42,941 bases of DNA from assembly GCF_000336675.1 (NCBI RefSeq), contig NZ_AOMB01000044.1, positions 1 through 42,941 on the forward strand, in the 5' to 3' direction. Below, piece by piece: positions 1 to 7,905 of the stretch (its first letter is position 1; every line of letters begins with the position of its first letter). A program made the translations under genes and the position numbers. The notes under the pieces were generated by a model that was not told where the DNA came from, searched no databases, and worked only from the letters and a program-made list of their open reading frames with translations. This DNA is from Halococcus hamelinensis 100A6 (GTDB taxonomy: Archaea > Halobacteriota > Halobacteria > Halobacteriales > Halococcaceae).

Positions 1-432
1 GAACTCGGCCCGGTGGGACTCCTCGTCCGAGAGCAGCGTCACCGCGAGGTCCTCGGTCACGGGGTCGTCGGCCGCCTCCGCCGCCTCGATGAGGTCGCGG
101 TAGGTCTCGACCGCGCCCTGCTCGGCTTCGATGACGCCGTCGATCACGCTCAGGACGTCGGTCGTGTCCTCGGGCGGCTGGAGGCTCTCCTGGCCCATCT
201 CCATCTCGAACGAGCCCTTCGGCTGGCCGCCGAGCTGGGTGATGCGCTCGCCGAGGGTCTCGGCGTGGCCGAGCTCCTCCTCGACGTCCGCGCGGAGGCC
301 CTCGGCGACCTCCTCGGCGGTGACGCCCTCGATCGCGATGGCGTCGGTCTGGTAGTTGATCACCGTCTCGAACTCGTCGTTGCGCGCGGCGTGAAGCAGG
401 TCGAGAACGTCCTCGTCACCGTCGGTGCTCAT
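1..432 (-). CDS. Ferritin-like di-iron protein (partial, cut by left edge)
   Basis: Ferritin-like four-helix-bundle protein; 144 residues are visible and the C-terminus lies outside the window. Di-iron ligands are spaced as in bacterioferritin/rubrerythrin relatives: Glu20, Glu53-x-x-His56, a Glu near 102-104, and Glu137-x-x-His140. Such proteins bind iron for storage, oxidation or peroxide detoxification in the cytoplasm; which of these applies cannot be told from the sequence. The ATG at 432 is chosen because a CTTAAG-type box lies 24-33 nt upstream, inside the end of dapE, implying a leaderless transcript. The gene follows dapE on the same strand after 25 nt, but its own promoter makes independent expression likely. 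The family is secure; subfamily and function are not. Confidence 0.85.
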   Translation of the reverse strand, partial: MSTDGDEDVLDLLHAARNDEFETVINYQTDAIAIEGVTAEEVAEGLRADVEEELGHAETLGERITQLGGQPKGSFEMEMGQESLQPPEDTTDVLSVIDGVIEAEQGAVETYRDLIEAAEAADDPVTEDLAVTLLSDEESHRAEF

Positions 433-455
433 GTTTGCAGGGAGGGCCGTCGGCC

Positions 456-465
456 ACTTAAGAAC
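456..465 (-). promoter_or_regulatory. TATA-like box of the ferritin-like gene, overlapping the dapE stop codon
   Basis: On the minus strand the sequence reads GTTCTTAAGT, 24-33 nt before the ATG at 432. That is the right distance for a leaderless haloarchaeal transcript. The TAA stop of dapE (458-460) is part of the box. Confidence 0.45.
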
Positions 466-1561
466 CCGTTTCGCGGAGACACTTCCCCACCACCTCGTCG
501 AGGAGTTCGGTCGCACGTTCGACCGCTGGAAGTCGAACGTACTCGCGGTCGGCGTGGGCCACTGGCCCCTCCTCGTCGGCGAGCACACCCGGGCCGAAGA
601 CGACGGTGGGCGCACGCCGAGCGAAGTACGAGGCCTCGGTCGCGGCGGTGAACGGCCGCGCCGCACAGCCGAGGTCCCGAAACGCCCGCACGACACCCGC
701 ATCGGCGTCCGTCTCGAAGGCTTCGAGGAACGGCGTCTTCCGGTCGGTGAGTTCGAACGAGACCCCGGAACCGAGGCGCTCGCGGAGGTACCCGTCGAGG
801 CCGGTCTCGTAGCCGTTGGCGGTCTCGGGGGGCACGCTCCGGCGGTCGAGGACGACCTCACACGCGCCGGCGACCTGGTTCGTGGCGTCGCCACCCTCGA
901 TCACCGTGGGCGTGAGCGTCGGCGCGCCGAGGTCGGGGTGGGCGTCGAGCCCGTCGGGCCGGTCGTCGAAACCCGACAGCGCCTCGATGGCGCGAGCGGC
1001 GAGCGGGATGGCGTTCGTCCCGCTCTCGGGTTCGGCGGCGTGAGCGCTCTCGCCACGAAGCTCGATCCGCCCCTCGAAGCGACCCTTCGCGGCGGTACAG
1101 ACGTCCAATCCGGTGGGCTCGCCGACGATGACCGCGTCGCCGCGTTCGGGGTCGAGGTCGAGCTCCGGCACGAGCGCCGCCGCCCCCGTCGAGTAGACCT
1201 CCTCGTCGGGAGTGATGGCGAGCGTGACGCGGCCGTCGTCGGGGTCGGAGTCGAAAAACGCCGCGAGCATCGCCGCGAGCGGACCCTTCGCGTCGCACGA
1301 CCCCCGCCCCGAGAGGATGTCGCCGTCGCGGGAGGGCGGAACGTGGGGCGCGACCGTGTCGATGTGGGTGTTGAGGACGATGTGGGGGCCATCGGAGTCG
1401 CCAGTGCGGGTCGCGGTCACGTTGCCCGCGTCGTCGACCGTCGGTTCGACGTCGTGCTCGCAAAGCGTCTCACGGAGGAACGAGCGCATCTCGTCGACGT
1501 TCTCGTGGGAGGGGGTCTCGACCGCGCGTTCGAGGAACCCCCGCGGGTCGAAGTCGGTCAT
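458..1561 (-). CDS. dapE: Succinyl-diaminopimelate desuccinylase-like M20 metallohydrolase
   Basis: Zinc-dependent M20-family deacylase, 367 residues. In this operon it most likely hydrolyses N-succinyl-LL-diaminopimelate to LL-diaminopimelate and succinate in the cytoplasm. Visible motifs: the metal/catalytic pair His66-x-Asp68 in LNTHIDTV, bridging Asp90 in GRGSCDAKG, and the catalytic base plus metal ligand Glu120-Glu121 in TPDEEV. The start at 1561 is fixed by a TGATG overlap with the dapF stop, which suggests translational coupling. It is the last gene of the operon. M20 enzymes also include acetylornithine and LysK-type deacetylases, so the substrate is inferred from the neighbours dapD (succinylase branch) and dapF. 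Confidence 0.88.
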   Translation of the reverse strand: MTDFDPRGFLERAVETPSHENVDEMRSFLRETLCEHDVEPTVDDAGNVTATRTGDSDGPHIVLNTHIDTVAPHVPPSRDGDILSGRGSCDAKGPLAAMLAAFFDSDPDDGRVTLAITPDEEVYSTGAAALVPELDLDPERGDAVIVGEPTGLDVCTAAKGRFEGRIELRGESAHAAEPESGTNAIPLAARAIEALSGFDDRPDGLDAHPDLGAPTLTPTVIEGGDATNQVAGACEVVLDRRSVPPETANGYETGLDGYLRERLGSGVSFELTDRKTPFLEAFETDADAGVVRAFRDLGCAARPFTAATEASYFARRAPTVVFGPGVLADEEGPVAHADREYVRLPAVERATELLDEVVGKCLRETGS

Positions 1562-2442
1562 CAGTCGTCGGCGGTCGCGCCGGCGTCGCCGTCTATCTCG
1601 ACCGAGCGCGAGCCACCCAGGGAGACCCGGCCCGCGAACTCGCGCTCGGTGGGGCCGCGGAGTATCGCTTCGGTGCCCGAGAATTCGACGTCGAGTTCGC
1701 CACCCGGCGGGGAGACCGTCACCGAATCGTCCTCGGTACGGCCGAGCTTTCGGGCGGCCGCCGCGACCGCGACCGCGCCGGTCCCGCAGGACCGGGTCTC
1801 GCCCTCGACGCCGCGCTCGTAGGTCCGCTGGTCGAACCCACCCGCGCCGTCGGGGCTCGCGACCGTGACGTTCGCCCCGCGCGGGAAGACCTCGGCGTGA
1901 CGGACCGGCGGCGCGACCGATTCGAGGTCGATGGTCGAAACGTCGTCGACGAACGCCACCGCGTGGGGCACCCCGGTGTCGACCGCGGTGGCGTCGAGAT
2001 CGCCGATGGGTTCCTCGACGAGCGGCTCGTCGCGCGCGAGCGGGACGGCCTCGGGCGAGAAGCGCGGCATCCCCATCTCGATCGAGACCGCCGTTTCGTC
2101 GACCGTCGCACGGCGGGTTCCCGACTGGGTGTCGACCATCACGACACGCTCGCCCGTTCGTTCGGCGGCCCAGGCCGCCGCACACCGCGCGCCGTTGCCA
2201 CACATCGGGGCGGTCGAGCCGTCGGGCTGGACCAGCGTCATGACGACCCGCGGCGAGGCGTAGCCGGCTTCGAGCGCGAGAAAGAGCACGCCGTCCGCGC
2301 CGGTGGAGCCGTCTCCGTCCCCGATCCCGCTGTCGCGGTCACAGAGGTCGATCGCGAGTCGTCGTCGGTCCGTCACCGGCTGGGCCGCGTCGATGACGAA
2401 GAAGTCGTTGCCGGTGCCGTGGAACTTGTCGAATGATATCAT
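1561..2442 (-). CDS. dapF: Diaminopimelate epimerase
   Basis: Converts LL-diaminopimelate to meso-diaminopimelate by a two-cysteine, cofactor-free mechanism. The 293 residues match the family length. Catalytic Cys81 lies in MCGNGARC and catalytic Cys219 in ETRSCGTGA; the N-terminus has the typical FHGTGNDF motif. An in-frame extension upstream of Met 2442 is rejected because the conserved N-terminus starts there and the ATG overlaps the lysA stop (ATGA). The gene lies between lysA and dapE, overlapping both, so it is co-transcribed and probably translationally coupled. Confidence 0.95.
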   Translation of the reverse strand: MISFDKFHGTGNDFFVIDAAQPVTDRRRLAIDLCDRDSGIGDGDGSTGADGVLFLALEAGYASPRVVMTLVQPDGSTAPMCGNGARCAAAWAAERTGERVVMVDTQSGTRRATVDETAVSIEMGMPRFSPEAVPLARDEPLVEEPIGDLDATAVDTGVPHAVAFVDDVSTIDLESVAPPVRHAEVFPRGANVTVASPDGAGGFDQRTYERGVEGETRSCGTGAVAVAAAARKLGRTEDDSVTVSPPGGELDVEFSGTEAILRGPTEREFAGRVSLGGSRSVEIDGDAGATADD

Positions 2443-3680
2443 TGGTCGAGCCTCGAAAGGTCGTCTACCGTCTCGCGCCGCACGCACACCCAGGACTCGT
2501 CGCCGTCGAGGGCACAGACCGCGGGTCGTGGGCGGGAGTTGTAGGTGCTCGCCATCTCGTAGCCGTACGCGCCGGCGTTGCCGACGGCCAGGAGGTCCCC
2601 GCGCTCGGGCACGGGAAGGCTCCGGCCGCGCGCGAGGGTGTCCGAGGACTCACAGACCGGCCCGGCGACGGTCGTCGCGACCGTCCCGCGCTCGGACGCA
2701 TCCGCCGCGAGCGAGCGGATCGCGTGGTAGGCGTCGTAGAGCGCGGGTCGGGCGAGTGCCGTCATTCCGGCGTCGACACCCACGACAGTGGTCTCGGGCG
2801 TCGGCTTGACGGTGTTGACACGCGCCAGGAGGACGCCCGCGTCGGCCACGAGATACCGGCCGGGCTCGATGCCGAGCCGCGCGTCGGCCCCGAACGCGTC
2901 GCGAGTGGCCTCGGCGAGCGCCCCGAGGTCGAGCGGGGGGTCGGTCTCGTGGTAAGGGACCCCGAACCCGCCGCCGATGCTCACCGCGTCGATGTCGTGG
3001 TCGGCGAGGTCGGCGGCGATCTCGCTCACCCGCTCGACCAGCGCCGCGTGACCACTCAGGTCGCCGAGGATGCCGCTGCCGGCGTGGGCGTGGAGCCCGA
3101 CGAGGTCGAACCCCATCCCCTCGGCGTCGGCCGCGACCGCTTCGATCCGTTCGGCCGGGATGCCGAACGTCGGGTCGCCGCCGGTTCTGACCTTCTCGTG
3201 ATGGCCCGCGCCCACGGCGGGGTTCGCCCGGAGGTAGACCCGGCCCGTCCAGTCCCGGTCGGCCAGTCGGGTCAGGGTATCGCGCGCGCCGACGGTGATC
3301 GTGACCTCACGTTCGGCGGCGATCTCGACGACTCGATCCAGGTCGCGGGCGGGCGGGTTGACCGCGGTGTATCGCAGGGTCGAAACGCCCGCCTCGTACG
3401 CCCGGACGACCTCGCCGGCGGAGGCACACTCCGCACCGAGTCCCTCCTCGGCGAGCGTTTCGAGAACCGGCTTCCTGGCGTTGGCCTTCACCGCGTAGTC
3501 GATCGCGGCGTCGGGGAACGCCGCTCGAAGACGAGCCGCGTTCTCGCGCACACGACCGAGGTCGACCACGTAGAGCGGCGTGCCGTGGTCGGCGGCGAGG
3601 TCGCGCAGCCGCGCCGCCGACCAGTCCCCGAGCCGTCGCACGGCCGGGTTCCCGTCGAGGTCCGCGACGGCCCCCGCCAT
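2439..3680 (-). CDS. lysA: Diaminopimelate decarboxylase
   Basis: PLP-dependent, alanine-racemase-fold decarboxylase that turns meso-diaminopimelate into L-lysine, the last step of the pathway. It has 413 residues from the ATG at 3680; a GTG one codon earlier is possible, but the ATG gives a TGATG overlap with dapD. The PLP lysine is Lys65 in DYAVKANARK. GGGFGVPY forms the phosphate-binding glycine loop, and PVCESSDTL carries the C-terminal catalytic cysteine. Its place ahead of dapF is not in pathway order, but the grouping is typical of haloarchaeal dap operons. Confidence 0.95.
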   Translation of the reverse strand: MAGAVADLDGNPAVRRLGDWSAARLRDLAADHGTPLYVVDLGRVRENAARLRAAFPDAAIDYAVKANARKPVLETLAEEGLGAECASAGEVVRAYEAGVSTLRYTAVNPPARDLDRVVEIAAEREVTITVGARDTLTRLADRDWTGRVYLRANPAVGAGHHEKVRTGGDPTFGIPAERIEAVAADAEGMGFDLVGLHAHAGSGILGDLSGHAALVERVSEIAADLADHDIDAVSIGGGFGVPYHETDPPLDLGALAEATRDAFGADARLGIEPGRYLVADAGVLLARVNTVKPTPETTVVGVDAGMTALARPALYDAYHAIRSLAADASERGTVATTVAGPVCESSDTLARGRSLPVPERGDLLAVGNAGAYGYEMASTYNSRPRPAVCALDGDESWVCVRRETVDDLSRLDQ

Positions 3681-4507
3681 CACCGAAGCGCCTCCTCGCG
3701 CTCGGTGGCTTCCAGAGTCCTGTTCTCGACGGCGGTGGCGACCACGGCGGGCTTGTAGGCCCCGCCCTCGAAGAGGTCGTGCTCGCCCACGGAGGACTCG
3801 ACGAACCGCGTGAACGCCCGCCGCTCGGGCGGGAGTTCGCCGTAGACGACCTCTTCTTCTACCAAATCGTAGACCGGGATTCGGGGCGTCAGCAGGGTGT
3901 TCTCACCTACCACCGAGTCGTGACCCACTACGAACCCCGAGGTCACGCGACAGCCCGCGCCGAGCGAGACGCCCTCCTCGACCACGACTGGAGCATCCTC
4001 GACGGGTTCGAGCACGCCACCCAGGAGGGTGTTCGCGCCGAGTTTCACGTCCGCGCCGACCTGGGCACACGACCCCACCGTATCACACGAGTCCACGAGC
4101 GTGCCGTCGCCGACGTACGCGCCCGCGTTGAGGAAACACGGACTCATCAGGATGGCGTCACTGCCGATGGACGCGCCCCGTCGCACGACGGTTCCGTCCG
4201 GGGTGTTCCGGGTGCCGCGCTCGCCGAGGTCGTCGGTCGAGCGAAGCGGGAGCACGTCGTGGTAGGCGACATCGCCGTACTCCCGACGCTGGGTTTCACG
4301 GAGACTGAAGTTCAGCAGGATTCCCTGCTTCACCCACTCGTTCGCCACCCAGTCGTCGCCCTGCTTTTCGGCCGCCCGGACCTCGCCGGCTTCGAGCGCG
4401 TCGAGGAACGCGTCGAGGGTGTCGCGTTCGTCCGTGCCCGCCTCGCTCGCGGTCAGTCCCTCGTCGGCGCGCGCCCAGAGGTCCTCGATCTCGGTTTCGA
4501 GGCTCAC
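3680..4507 (-). CDS. dapD: Tetrahydrodipicolinate N-succinyltransferase
   Basis: Transfers succinyl from succinyl-CoA to tetrahydrodipicolinate, committing the pathway to the succinylase branch. The protein is 275 residues. An N-terminal alpha domain is followed by imperfect hexapeptide repeats of a left-handed beta helix from about residue 100 to 220, for example GASIGSDAILMSPCFLNAGAYVG and GANTLLGGVLE broken into repeat units. The start is GTG at 4507, overlapping the dapB stop as GTGA; no better ATG is available nearby. Its presence is the reason to call the operon's M20 enzyme a desuccinylase. Confidence 0.93.
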   Translation of the reverse strand: MSLETEIEDLWARADEGLTASEAGTDERDTLDAFLDALEAGEVRAAEKQGDDWVANEWVKQGILLNFSLRETQRREYGDVAYHDVLPLRSTDDLGERGTRNTPDGTVVRRGASIGSDAILMSPCFLNAGAYVGDGTLVDSCDTVGSCAQVGADVKLGANTLLGGVLEPVEDAPVVVEEGVSLGAGCRVTSGFVVGHDSVVGENTLLTPRIPVYDLVEEEVVYGELPPERRAFTRFVESSVGEHDLFEGGAYKPAVVATAVENRTLEATEREEALR

Positions 4508-5268
4508 GCGAGCACCTCCTCGAACTCGTACCAGCCCGCATCACGCCCGGCGAGCCAGACCGCCGCGTCGAGCGCGCCGGCGGCGAAGACCCCCCGGCTC
4601 TCGGCACGGTGAGTGAGCGTGAGCACCTCGTCGTTGCCCGCGAGCAGGACCTCGTGTTCGCCACGAACGTTCCCCGCCCGCCGGACGTGAACCCCGACCT
4701 CGTCCCCGTCGCGGGGCTGTTCGCCCTCGCGGCCGTAGGTCCGGTCGTGATTCGCCCCGCTCGCGTCGTCGATACGGTCGAGTAAAGTGGTCGCCGTGCC
4801 GCTCGGCGCGTCGCGCTTTCGGTTGTGGTGGGTCTCGGTGAGCTCGATATCGTAGTCGGGGAGGGTTTCGACCGTCTCGGCGAGCGCCTCGGCAAGCGCG
4901 TGGACCCCGCGCGAGAAGTTCGTCGCCCGGAGAACCGGAACTCGGTCGGCGACGCCGCGGAGCACGTCGCGATGGGCCTCGTCGAAGCCCGTGGTGCCGG
5001 TGACGAATCCCACGTCCGCCTCCGCACACGCCGACGCGTACTCGACGGCGGACTCCGGTCCCGTGAAGTCCACCACGACGTCGGGCGCGTGGGTTGCTAG
5101 GAGATCCGGGAAGTCGACCGCCGGACGGAGTTCGTGACCCGCGACGTGCTCGGCCGCCGGGTCGCGGTTCGTCGCGAAAGCGACAGTCGTATCGTCGCGC
5201 CCGGCGGCCGTGTCGAGGACCGCCCGACCCATCGTCCCCGTCGCGCCCGTGACCCCGACCGCCGTCAC
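4504..5268 (-). CDS. dapB: 4-hydroxy-tetrahydrodipicolinate reductase
   Basis: NAD(P)H-dependent reductase of the dihydrodipicolinate intermediate, 254 residues. The Rossmann nucleotide-binding loop GATGTMG is at residues 8-14. A GTTG motif is at 91-94. The active-site signature HHNRKRDAPSGTA starts at His147-His148 and includes Lys151. The start is GTG at 5268, overlapping the dapA stop as GTGA. It sits between dapA and dapD, so the first three genes follow pathway order. Confidence 0.95.
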   Translation of the reverse strand: MTAVGVTGATGTMGRAVLDTAAGRDDTTVAFATNRDPAAEHVAGHELRPAVDFPDLLATHAPDVVVDFTGPESAVEYASACAEADVGFVTGTTGFDEAHRDVLRGVADRVPVLRATNFSRGVHALAEALAETVETLPDYDIELTETHHNRKRDAPSGTATTLLDRIDDASGANHDRTYGREGEQPRDGDEVGVHVRRAGNVRGEHEVLLAGNDEVLTLTHRAESRGVFAAGALDAAVWLAGRDAGWYEFEEVLA

Positions 5269-6182
5269 CGTTCGACCTCCGCGGGGGTTCGTCGGTCGTC
5301 GGTATCGAGGTCGGCGAGGATCTCGGCGAGCGCGTCGCGACGCTTCGCCGAGAGCCGCGAGAGCGGCGAGCGCATCGTGGGGTCCATGTGGCCCCGGATC
5401 GAGAGCGCCTCCTTCAACGGGATCGGGTTGGTCTCCCAGAACAGCGCGCGGAACAGGGGTCCGAGCTCGTGGTGGCGCTCGCGGGCGCGCTCGAAGTCGC
5501 CGTCGAGCCCGGCGTGAACCATCCGGCTCACGCGCTCTGGTTCGACGTTCGCCGCGACGCTGATGGTGCCGCGCCCGCCGGTCGCGAGGGTCGAGAGTGT
5601 GACCGCGTCCTCGCCCGAGAGCACGGCGAAGTCGCTCTCGCGGGTTCGCTCGATGACCTCGCTGACGGCGGCGAGGTCGCCGCTCGCGGACTTGTAGCCG
5701 ACGACGTTGGGGTGCTCGGCGAGCGTCACGGCGGTGTCGACCTCTATCGTGCGGCCCGTCCGGCCGGGGACGTTGTAGACGACCTGCGGGAGGTCGACGG
5801 CGTCGGCCACGGTCCGGAAGTGGGTCTCCATCCCGGCGGGTTCGGGCTTGTTGTAGTACGGCGAGATGAGGAGCAGCGCGTCCGCGCCGGCGTCGCGGGT
5901 GCGTTCGGCGAGTTCGACCGCCTCGCGTGTCGAGTTCGACCCCGCGCCGGCGACGACGGGTATCGAGACCGCCTCGGCCACGGTCTCCACGACCGCGACG
6001 TGCTCGTCGTGGGTCATGGTCGCGCTCTCGCCGGTGGTGCCGACGGGAACCAGGCCGTCGACCCCCGCCTGTGCGAGCCGTCGGGCTTCGGCCCGTAGTC
6101 CGTCGAAATCGATGCTTTCGTCCGCCTCGAACGGCGTCGCCATCGCGGGAAAGACGCCGTCGAGGTCGATCTGGTGTGTCAT
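5265..6182 (-). CDS. dapA: 4-hydroxy-tetrahydrodipicolinate synthase
   Basis: TIM-barrel lyase that condenses pyruvate with aspartate semialdehyde, the entry step of lysine synthesis; 305 residues. The Schiff-base lysine is Lys164 in VGYKSASGD, the proton-relay Tyr136 is in VVYNVPGRTG, and VGTTGES is at 47-53. Arg141 occupies the position that binds the aspartate semialdehyde carboxylate. It is the first gene of the operon, with an ATG at 6182. About 235 nt of non-coding DNA with two inverted repeats precede it and may hold regulation. DapA-like aldolases can act on other keto acids, but here the neighbours settle the assignment. Confidence 0.95.
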   Translation of the reverse strand: MTHQIDLDGVFPAMATPFEADESIDFDGLRAEARRLAQAGVDGLVPVGTTGESATMTHDEHVAVVETVAEAVSIPVVAGAGSNSTREAVELAERTRDAGADALLLISPYYNKPEPAGMETHFRTVADAVDLPQVVYNVPGRTGRTIEVDTAVTLAEHPNVVGYKSASGDLAAVSEVIERTRESDFAVLSGEDAVTLSTLATGGRGTISVAANVEPERVSRMVHAGLDGDFERARERHHELGPLFRALFWETNPIPLKEALSIRGHMDPTMRSPLSRLSAKRRDALAEILADLDTDDRRTPAEVER

Positions 6183-6417
6183 GTGGTGGTGGAGTGGGGA
6201 CTCTGAAGTCGATTCACGAGAACGGTGCGCAACGGGGCGCTACACCCGCCGCGAACCAGCCGGTTCGCGTTTCGATTTCGTCCCCGCCGCGGCCTCGAAC
6301 TCGTCACACCCATCGCTCGCCGACCGGGTCTGTGAGGGTGTGACGCGTGGCATATCACGACCACGGCACCCGGAGGACTTAGGCGTTGTGACGGGTGCGA
6401 TACCTGCCAGTGCCGCC
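6183..6417. promoter_or_regulatory. Leader/promoter region of the dap operon with two inverted repeats
   Basis: This is non-coding DNA between the epimerase gene and dapA. It holds a perfect 10-bp inverted repeat (6302-6311 CGTCACACCC and 6336-6345 GGGTGTGACG, 24 nt apart) and a 7-bp hairpin (6251-6257 GCGAACC, 6262-6268 GGTTCGC, 4-nt loop). A CCTAAGTCC box on the minus strand near 6377-6385 could be the TATA element; if so, both repeats would lie in a leader of roughly 170 nt. No known riboswitch class was recognised. Confidence 0.4.
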
Positions 6418-7677
6418 CTACAGCCGTTCGAGCGCCGCGATGGATTCGAGCAGCGCACGACCGTTGTGGTAGGCGGCCTTGTAGACCGCGCCCTTCCGGC
6501 CGACGGGTTCGAGCTCGTCGGTCACGCCGGAGTGCCACTCGCCCACGTCGTGGTCGATGCCGTGCTCGTCGAGGAAGTCGTAGGTCTCGGTGAAGACGTC
6601 GAGATATCTCGACTCCCCGGTGTGTTCGTACATCCTGAGCGCGCTCGTCAGCCCCTCGGCCTGCACCCACCACGCCTTGACCCGGAAGCTCGCCGGCTCG
6701 TCGAAGCCACCGTAGAAGTAGAACCCTCCCTGTTCGTCGTCGTAGCCGTATTCGAGGGTGTACTCCCAGAGGGTCTCGTAGAGGTCCGTGTAGAGGTCCT
6801 TCGAGACCCCGAGCGCGTCGGCGGCGTCCATCGAGAGCCAGACGTTCTCGATGTCGTGACCGTACGAGACGACTCGGAGGTCCTCGCCGTCGAGTTTCGG
6901 CTCCCATCGAGGGGTGTACTTGTCCGAACACGCGCCTAACCGCTTTCGGACTACCGTGTTGGTGAGGATGTCGAGGAGTTCGTGCAGACATTCGCGTCCC
7001 CGATCGGTTTCGAAGACCTCGTAGTAGGTCGTGAACGCCTCCATCAGATGGAGGTGGGTGTTCATGAGTTTCAGGGAGGCGTCGAGCGCATCGTCGCCCG
7101 ACTCCTTCGGCGACCAGTCGGGCTCGATGTTGTCGAGGTAGGTCCGTCCGTCGAGAATCGGCTCCCACTCGGGCGTGAAGTACTCGACGTAGCCGCCGTG
7201 AGCCTCGTCCTTGGCGTGCTCGTCGAGCAGGTCGACGAGTTCGTGGGCGTACTCGGCCGCGCGCTCGTCGCTGGTCGCGCGGTGGTACTCCGAGAGCGCG
7301 TAGAGGCCGAACGACTGGCCGTAAAGGTGTTTGTTTGGTTTCGAAGTCGTGCCGTCGCGTTCGACCTCCCAGACGAACCCGCCGTGCTCCTCGTCCCACA
7401 TCTCGTCGAGCAGGAACTCGAGGCCGTGGTCGGCGATCCCCTCATATCGCTCGCCGTAGCCCTCGCGCGCGAGGCGTGCGGTGAACCAGACCATCCGGGC
7501 CTGGGTGACGACCTGTTTGTGGCCGTTGCCCGCGAACTCGCCCTCACTCTCGTAGCTCGTCAGGAAGCCACCCTGCTCGTCGATGCACCGGGGAAACCAG
7601 AAGTCGAGTACGTTCTCCCGCAACACCGCTTCGAGCTTCGGACGGTACTCCTCGGCGACGACGGCCGCGTCGGTCAT
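6418..7677 (-). CDS. AGE-family sugar 2-epimerase (cellobiose/mannobiose 2-epimerase-like)
   Basis: An (alpha/alpha)6-barrel enzyme of the N-acylglucosamine 2-epimerase family, 419 residues. Family motifs are spread along the chain: NKHLYGQSFGLYALSE near 116-130, NTHLHLMEAF with His208, YGHDIENVWL with His274, KAWWVQAE near 334-341, and KAAYHNGRALLE with His404. The GHDiE...W and YHNGRA motifs are closest to cellobiose/mannobiose 2-epimerases, which epimerise the reducing-end glucose to mannose. The exact substrate is an inference. The start at 7677 is preferred over an upstream GTG/ATG extension of low-complexity Arg-rich sequence, and an ACTATTGAAG box lies about 25 nt upstream. The gene diverges from a sugar ABC transporter, suggesting the imported sugar is the substrate. 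Confidence 0.85.
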   Translation of the reverse strand: MTDAAVVAEEYRPKLEAVLRENVLDFWFPRCIDEQGGFLTSYESEGEFAGNGHKQVVTQARMVWFTARLAREGYGERYEGIADHGLEFLLDEMWDEEHGGFVWEVERDGTTSKPNKHLYGQSFGLYALSEYHRATSDERAAEYAHELVDLLDEHAKDEAHGGYVEYFTPEWEPILDGRTYLDNIEPDWSPKESGDDALDASLKLMNTHLHLMEAFTTYYEVFETDRGRECLHELLDILTNTVVRKRLGACSDKYTPRWEPKLDGEDLRVVSYGHDIENVWLSMDAADALGVSKDLYTDLYETLWEYTLEYGYDDEQGGFYFYGGFDEPASFRVKAWWVQAEGLTSALRMYEHTGESRYLDVFTETYDFLDEHGIDHDVGEWHSGVTDELEPVGRKGAVYKAAYHNGRALLESIAALERL

Positions 7678-7905
7678 GCCTTCAGAGACGGCGGTGGCTT
7701 CAATAGTCGTTCTGGTGAGAGTTCGACGCCCGGACCGCAGGCCATCACGACCGGCGACGACACGTAGTGCCTGCAAAACGCCTGTAGAGAGGCCTACCGC
7801 CTGTGGAACGAGTCATAGCGGTTCGGGCTACCGATGGCGTCGGGTTAGATCCAGACCGGACGATAAGTATAAAAATGTGGGAAAATAACCGGTGGCATCG
7901 TATCT
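7678..7905. promoter_or_regulatory. Divergent control region between the epimerase and ABC transporter genes
   Basis: A non-coding stretch holding promoters for both directions. On the plus strand AAGTATAAAAA (7864-7874) is a good TATA box about 32-42 nt before the ATG at 7906. Upstream of it, GCCTG/GCCTA units start at 7769, 7780, 7792 and 7799. The first three are spaced 11 and 12 nt, about one helical turn, so they could be an operator. No terminator-like hairpin was seen. Confidence 0.5.

Noticed and set aside
458-2203. A 581-codon fused dapE frame extending into dapF
   Set aside because: The upstream part is an Arg/Gly-rich antisense-like frame of dapF. The conserved M20 N-terminus begins at 1561 with an overlap to the dapF stop.
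6183-6417. Lysine (L-box) riboswitch before dapA
   Set aside because: The region has two simple inverted repeats but not the five-helix L-box core, and that class is known from bacteria.
6240-6458. A 72-codon minus-strand frame between the epimerase gene and dapA
   Set aside because: It overlaps the epimerase 3' end, is Arg/Ser-rich without a family pattern, and contains the inverted repeats more simply explained as control sequence.
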